DNA of 64,000 nt, taken from NCBI GenBank assembly GCA_022747635.1, contig JAKTNV010000003.1:46325475-46389474 (forward strand). The letters are read 5' to 3'. The position numbers and the translations under genes were made by a program. The notes under the pieces were generated by a model. It worked only from the letters and a program-made list of their open reading frames with translations, was not told the DNA's origin and searched no databases. This document shows, piece by piece, positions 57,445 to 64,000 of the stretch; position 1 is the stretch's first letter; each line of letters opens with the position of its first letter. This DNA comes from Hetaerina americana. Taxonomy: Eukaryota > Arthropoda > Insecta > Odonata > Calopterygidae.

Positions 57445-60400
57445 TTCCTCCCCCTACTACCGAGCGCGACACCCGACTTAGTGGGCCGTGCACCATTGTT
57501 ATCAAGATTCATTGTGTCTTTGTTTACGCTCATATTATAAAGGTAAAGATAATTGAGGTGGTTTCCCTCTACCTTCCTCAATAGTGTTTTTGACGTGACA
57601 CCATCACCTAAATAACTACCACACTGGGGTCACACGCTTTTTAGCCATCTCACTTAAGAATAGACACTGCGCATACTACCTCTCGTCAGCCCTCTACCCT
57701 TCGAGCTATCTGGCCTGAGTGACCCCTAGCAGGAGAAATTATTACTGCTCTAGCAGATAAAACAAGGGATAGAACGTAACACGTCAGCCTATTTATCGCG
57801 TCAAGGTTGTGATCTATGGGAGCGATACGATGAGATAAGTAAGTGTAATATGGTTAGAAATTCTTAGAATATACAGACTATCCATACTTTGGGTTCTCGC
57901 TTTCATTATGATAAATAAAATATCTCAAGCCATTGGGTTAATTGTTTTATTTTTTTAAACTTTCAATAACTGCAAATTTCCTGTTACTCTACCAAAATTT
58001 TTCCATTAAATTTTCATCTCCCCATTAAAGACCTTTAAAGAGTTATTTTCCCAGTCAAATCCAAGTGGATTTTTTGAAATCGAACCAACCACCTTTAAGT
58101 GTTTCACTGTGGAAGTATATTGCAGAGAGCTAGCTAATTGGTGGGTTGTCGAACAGGAAATCATGGTAACGATTTCATAAATATTTCCTCGATCATCATC
58201 ATACAAAAAACACTAATTTGCGCCGTGATATGTTTTATTTACTCGCGTTTTGTTGCCTAGGTGTCACATAATAAATGTTTCCTTTTGTTGATAATGGCGT
58301 TGATGGGGATCCATTTCTAATAAACCTTAAACAGATATTCCTATTGGAAGCCATTTGACAAGAGGAGACAAACAATCCTCTCGATATCTTTGGATCCAAA
58401 ACAATTTTCAATTCTAGATTATCGATAATTTGGTCCGGTCCAATGGCAATGTAAATGTTCTCGACTGCATTACCCGTGTCGATGGTAGGAGTGGGACAGG
58501 CCCTGCTGTCACTCCCGGAAGTAATGGGTATGGAACAAATGCTCGTGGAAGTGATGTTATTCTCGTTTGGAAACCGTTATGCCCAGTTCTAACCTAATTG
58601 AATAGGTCTCGTCGGTTTACAAATGGTGTTAAGTGATCCAGCGTTTAATTAATATGGTCATATAGGCGAGATGCAACACGTTCGCTCAGTGCGTTTCCCA
58701 GGAATTTGTGCTCAATGATCCGTCCATGGTAATTTGGCATTTAACGGCATGCAAGAAACCCTATACAAAATGGAAATGTTCAATGAAAGTATACGTGTAC
58801 GATGAAATTACTCGCAAAAAGGTCGGTATTTTATCATTTTTACGGATATGTGCGTCTTAAAGCTCCGCTATACATAGGTACCTACGTCGTTAAGTTAGAG
58901 ACAATATTGCTGTTCACATAATGCCCAGGTTAAACTGTGGGTACATTTGATTGCAATTCAAAGAAAGGGAAACTAATGAAGACGCGCTCAAAATGCAAAG
59001 ATTGCAGCTCGGCATGAAAAAATTCAGCTTAAATTTAGTAAGAAATATCTTCTATACAATAACTTGTAATTTTATCAACAACCAGTGCGCAGTGAAAAAT
59101 GCCGACAGTGGTGAGCGGATATTAGGTACCGCGAAGCTTGAGGTCATTTATAGTGCTCACATAAAAAGAAAACCTCTGTATCTAAAGACCATCATCTATT
59201 ATTGTGGCACAACTGGTTACTGCAAACATTTTATTGGTCACAGTTTATCAATGGGCTTTCTCCTGTGCCAAGTTGCAGAACAGGATGAGATGTGATTTGT
59301 TTGGCATAATTCAGTTCCCTCACAGCATCGTTCTCACCTCACCAAGCTATTGGTGTGGCCTCTTCCATAATGGTTTGAGTCCAAGTTTGCAGGCACACTG
59401 TTGTTACAGTGCGGTGATCTCTCCACCAATCAGAGGAAGGGATTCGTACCAGAACACGCCCGCACACATCGAACTCCTTCCGCCTGATTAGCTACAGGAT
59501 TTTCCAGGATGTCAAGGGATTTATCGCTACTCTTTGTAGAGGTAGATAAATAAAAGAGGGAAAAAAATTGTTCCAGGAAAATTCCCATTTACCTTGCGCA
59601 GTATTGTTTTCATAAGCAGTGGAAGGCAGAGGTTGGAGTTCCCTGAATGTGATAATGCCGAAGACTTGGGTGTAAGACTTCAAGCAAGAATGCGCTGGCA
59701 CTGCGGAGGTTTAAAGGCATTACTGGAAGTGATTTACGAGGGAGAAAATTATTCAGCCACATGAGATACTCGGGGAAATTCATTCAAGGGATTTATTCTC
59801 CGACCTTTGGTGGCTGAGCGCACACCTAAATATGAAAGTGTTAAAGCAAACGCCCTTTCAGAATAAAAATATGCTTAAAATTTTGTTTCATTATTATGAC
59901 TTGCTGAAATTTTAGCAGCTAATAATATTAAAGCATCATATATATATATATTTATATGCAAACGTTATCAAAATTATGCACATATATTTCAACTTATATA
60001 TGTATATGTATTTATTGCGAATAATGTTTTTACCTTAGTACAAGGATGTGAGTGCGTACTTTTATATTGATTTAAGTATCGTATGACGATATTTTCCAAT
60101 TACAGTACACGCTTTCCTTTGATTGAATCGCTTAATCCTTTATTTTCGTAGGAAGTTCTGCTAAATGATAGTATTTGGTGTTCGCTGAATTGAACTTTAA
60201 CGTGTAAGTACATTTTACTGCATGTGCATATAATATATATACAGTTTGTTTAGGACGAGATCGATACAAGTATTATAAAGGTTAGTTCCACCAAAATTCT
60301 CTCAGAATTCCACGAAAACGTCATTATTTCCATGCTCCCACAAAAAATTAATTTCCGCAACAGAGAAAATGATAACAAACTTCCAAATCCACAATTTATT

Positions 60401-60535
60401 CGGTTGAATCAAAGTTATACATATAAGAATCCAATAGTGGAAAACAATATTGTATCCAAAACCAATTATATTAAATGGGAGCGAGGAAGTTTGAACGCAA
60501 GAACACAACTTGACAATGGCCAATTAATGTCAAGG
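57445..60535. other. Non-coding stretch, no recognised feature
   Basis: AT-rich DNA. Open frames such as 58951-59295 carry no recognisable motif. A short (AT)n run lies near 59938-59950. Confidence 0.5.
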
Positions 60536-60539
60536 TTGG

Positions 60540-62370
60540 ATGAGACGACGGGAGATGTGAAGCGGAACAGTTAAGAGAGAGAAGTGGGGAAGAATGAAGG
60601 CGGCAGGGAGGGAGAAGGAAAGGGCTAGAGAACGAGGAAGAGAGAGCTGCAGACTCTTAAACATATCGAGCCACCGTGAAAGCAACAAGAATAAGGACGC
60701 GACAAAAACTGCAGCCGAGCGAAAAGAATCGAAAGTATGCTCACTAAATGGCGGAAATGAGAAAAAGGGAGGATGTCGGAAGGAGGATCGGGAGGAAATG
60801 ACGCAAGCGAAGAGGGAGGAGGGAGCGACCAAAGGGGGAGGCTTCGGTCTGCACGGGGGTCGGCGGAGGATGAAGGGAGGGATTGAAGGGAAGGAGGGGG
60901 TGAAGGCTTCTGTGCGGGGTCGCCGGGACCGATGAGGGTGGGCCGGGGCCGTGATTAACGGGCAGGGATCGGGGATGTGAGGGTGGAGGGGGATGGAACG
61001 AGAGCGCGGCGGGAAGAAGAAGAAGGGCGTGGAGGAGGAGAGTGGGATCGGAAGGGTGATCTTGGGCGGTGAAGTGTGGGGGAGGATTTTGTGTGGCGAC
61101 CGGAGGTTGGGGGGTGGGATCCGGGTGAGGGGTGGCGGCTCTCGGGTAAGGAGGCTGGACGGGCAGCAGGGAAGATGTCACATCGTTACCATGACAATAG
61201 GAGATGAGATTCCTCGACCAACCCACTTCAAACCTCCCCTTCCGAGGCATCCACCACCTAACCAACCAACCCCCTTCCTCTTTCCCTCGATCCTGCTCCG
61301 TATAACCCCCCACCATATAACTCACCCCGCCATCCGGCCCTTATACCCTTTCTCCGTCTCCCTCTCCCTCCATCACGATCCTCCTCGCAGGGAACGGCTC
61401 CTTCTAGCGTCCAACCCCCTTCCCCACGCGTTCTTCCCTTTCGCCCCGCAGACACCACATTCCCTCGCCCCGCGCCCATTCCCCAACACCCCGCCGAAGC
61501 CCTCCTTCCCTCCCCCTTCTCGCACCCGCTCTCCATTCTTCAAAGTCCCCTCCGACGCCACACCGCAACCCGTAATGGCCCTCCGCGGACCAATGTACTA
61601 ATTGTTCCGTTCATCCCCGACCCCCCTGCCTCCCTCCCTTCTCGTTGTCCTCAACTCCTTCCCTTCTCATTCATCCCCTCACTCGGCTTCACCATCTTCC
61701 CCACCATTCGGGTCCCTGGCTCTTCACCGCACCCACCCACTCGGCGTGATGAGACACCCGAAGCCACCCAACCTCCACCCTCTCACCCTCCCTCCTCTTT
61801 CACTTACCTCAGTTTGGATTTTCCAACCTACCATCCAATCTTCCGACGCCATCGTTTTCTCAGCATCCTCCTACTCACTTCAGCTTCCTTCTCTTTCCGT
61901 ATCACTCTCTCCATCCACTTAATGTATTCTCCTTCCGCCTTTTAATTTTTCCACTTCCTCTCCACCTTTCACTTCCTTTTTCTCTCTAGTACTCACTCTT
62001 CTCTTTCCCCACTTCCCGCATCCTACGGGCCGCGCTCTTGGTGGATGGACGGCGACTCAATTTACCCTCACATGAATTCGTTTGCCTGCCTAATTGCGGT
62101 CTTGCTCCTCTCCTCTTCACCCGCTCTCGTTCTCGTCCCCTCGTTATAGAGGTGCCGGGCCCTCGTCACTTCTCGGCCTCGGTGGCCTTTGAATGTCTTT
62201 TCTCCCTTTCTTTTTCTCACTTGGGTCAGTCTTCCTACCCTGCCGACCATTATCCGACTCCTTCCTCCGACGGCGTCATCCTTCCTACCCGTTCCTCCCC
62301 CAGTCGTGTTTCCCCTCACCCCAGCCCCCGCCTCAGTACCTTAGCAAGTATTTCCACCTAAACGCTTACT
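60540..62370. other. Large island switching from G/A-rich to C/T-rich
   Basis: About 60540-61190 is strongly G/A-rich on the + strand. The composition switches abruptly near 61195-61215 and is C/T-rich to about 62040, then mixed GC-rich to 62370. CpGs are frequent near the switch. The open frame 60993-61601 (202 codons) changes from Gly/Arg-rich to Pro/Ser-rich at the switch point, so it is a composition effect. Possibly a promoter-type island; no exon or RNA is supported. Confidence 0.6.
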
Positions 62371-64000
62371 GCTTCTGAGCGGCTAGTTAGCATACCGCAC
62401 ATACCTCCAGGTCCCAGTGGACCCTAGGAATCTCTCTCTGGTGGTCTCAAACATGCTGCTCCCCTCGCTGGTTCGTGAGGGTTTGGTACTTCGGTATATT
62501 TTCCCTCATATGGTTTTGATTCATTCAATTCGTTTCACGCACCCTTTTAATCGGTAATTTGATGACCGAAATCTCATATCCAATTTAATATAGGCAGGGT
62601 TTAACCATAACATTTCTTAACCACGAAATCTCATAAAAAGACTTCGGCAATTTAAAAGGTATGCACAATGTTCAAGATTTTGGGTACTTCCGTACTGTCT
62701 CATAGGACGGTATGTTAGACTTTATTCCCTTGTTATTGCTGATTGTAAATATGCATTAAAACCTTTAAAAACTTAACTCTAAATGTGTGATCATTGTAAA
62801 GATTTGAAATAATGTTTTAAATCTGCAAAAATAATTCATAAAGAAAAGAATAGGTTGTAAATAAAATAGAGACACAGGAAACCACGTAACCGTTTGCTCC
62901 TTGAACCAAAGTATCCGGCTTTTTGGAGGCCTAACTTCGAAGTTTGAAAAGACCTGCGAAATTGTGATATCTTTTGTGACGCATGAAATCCACAATTCAA
63001 GGGGCATTAAAATATTCGTTAGATCGGTAAAGTGCTAACATTTTTAAATTTATCATACTTTTAAAGTTCAATCACTGGCGATTAACCTGTCACTTTAATT
63101 AATTTCATAATAAAGTTAGTGCATACGATTATCCATTTACTGAAATTTTAGGAAACCAAATGAAAATGCATAGGAGGAAATTCAGACAGTGCTCCATTTC
63201 TATCCTCTGAAGTCCAGGACTTGTTTTATTTATGCAAAAAAAACCACTCAATACTTCGCACGAGTATCCGTATTTTTCTGAATCTTAGCATTCATGCCTA
63301 TTTACGTCTGTTATTCAAGTGTATATGCAAGCTTAAGCAACGAATTTAGTTCCAAAGTTAACAATATGATTTTTAAAGGAACGGATTTAGTCGACATTAG
63401 GAGATATGCTGACCTCGACCACTTATTCTATGAGAATGATTTAAGATAAGTGAGAGATGAAAGATGAAAAATACCTCAAACTAGCGAAATTCAAAAGTAC
63501 CGATAGCAAATTTCCAATCGAATAACACGAAAGAGAGTTTGTGACGGCACAATCTGCAGCTTTCACGTGTACGGTTTATTTATGGATTGAGGATCCATGT
63601 CACTCTTTTCACGTCATCGCGGAAAGGTAAAAAGAAAAATATTAGCTATTACCGGACTTTGCATTTATCCATGATAAACAAGCTTATATGGGGCGTCATG
63701 CTTATACGAGGCGTTCTTCCCTCTAAACTGTTGGAATACATTGCCTTTGTGCATTAAAGGTTCTATTCAAATACGGATATATGATGAAAACTTGATAAGA
63801 GAGAAATTAAAACCTTTAAAACAATACCTATAATCTTGTTTAGACCGTTACGCTACACTTTGTTTCATAGCCAAGCGCTATTTTAGCCAACTTTATGGCT
63901 CAGGCTAATATCTTTCCAGCATAAAAACGATGAAAACTCGATAAAAGCTGAATTGATTTTTTCAATAATTCCAATTACACAAATTGGATACCACAGCGCA
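62371..64000. other. AT-rich non-coding stretch
   Basis: I see no gene, RNA or mobile element to the end of the window. Confidence 0.55.

Noticed and set aside
58951..59295. 114-codon open frame on the + strand
   Set aside because: No recognisable domain and length compatible with chance.
60993..61601. 202-codon open frame (and 193 codons on the opposite strand)
   Set aside because: Low-complexity translation of a purine/pyrimidine tract; long open frames on both strands indicate absence of stop triplets due to composition.
1..64000. CRISPR arrays, rRNA genes, bacterial operons
   Set aside because: No regularly spaced repeats, no rRNA core sequence and no bacterial gene organisation; the window is eukaryotic nuclear DNA.

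Overview
The window looks like nuclear DNA of an animal, most likely an arthropod. It is mostly AT-rich and almost free of conserved host coding sequence. It carries mariner-type transposons, a Penelope-like fragment, several non-LTR retrotransposons (LINEs) and one eukaryotic tRNA-Gln. The arthropod call is an inference from the mobile-element mix; I cannot name a species. I found no host protein-coding gene that I can support. Many long open frames fall in low-complexity purine or pyrimidine tracts and were rejected.

Layout. 1-9.6 kb: AT-rich DNA with a GC-rich island of alternating G/A-rich and C/T-rich blocks (2.15-3.7 kb), a perfect 15-bp hairpin (4.5 kb), a tRNA-derived SINE (5.1 kb), a relic LINE 3' end (5.6 kb), a Penelope-like GIY-YIG remnant (5.9-6.5 kb) and a CpG-containing block (7.35-7.9 kb). 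9.6-12.2 kb: a MITE-like element and a decayed CR1-group LINE with a (TAA)n tail. 12.2-40.6 kb: mainly AT-rich spacer with purine/pyrimidine islands, an (AT)n microsatellite, a 17.7-kb foldback and a deleted mariner at 20.1-20.9 kb. 40.6-50.8 kb: the core of the window, a nest of one LINE lineage. 50.8-64 kb: spacer, a decayed minus-strand LINE split by a mariner with both TIRs (54.9-56.0 kb), and another large purine-to-pyrimidine island (60.5-62.4 kb).

The nest. Copy A (40639 to about 50828) has a 5'UTR, an ORF1 with an SGNH-esterase-like domain, an ORF2 with AP-endonuclease and reverse transcriptase, and a 3' end with a GC-rich hairpin and (GTAGAT)n tail. Copy A is broken twice inside ORF2. 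A 286-bp inverted, 5'-truncated copy of its own 3'UTR sits at 42516-42801 with a 5-bp duplication. A 4.9-kb unit sits at 43489-48420 with a duplication ATAAAG. That unit is a full-length related LINE (copy B, both ORFs open) whose 5' end is joined to a complete tRNA-Gln(CTG), with 16 nt of 5' leader and a 3' trailer running into a T5 Pol III terminator. The target duplication lies outside the tRNA, so tRNA and LINE appear to have inserted as one piece. The simplest reading is that the LINE reverse transcriptase jumped from the 5' end of its own RNA onto an unprocessed pre-tRNA.

Two further oddities concern how these LINEs work. In both copies the ORF2 frame is open from before the ORF1 stop but has no ATG before the endonuclease. 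Copy A has a canonical -1 slippery heptamer (TTTTTTA) in register two codons before the ORF1 stop. Also, the first ~455 nt of ORF1 are nearly identical between copies (14 mismatches by eye), while the flanking 5'UTR and the rest of ORF1 and ORF2 are much more diverged. That suggests recombination or gene conversion.
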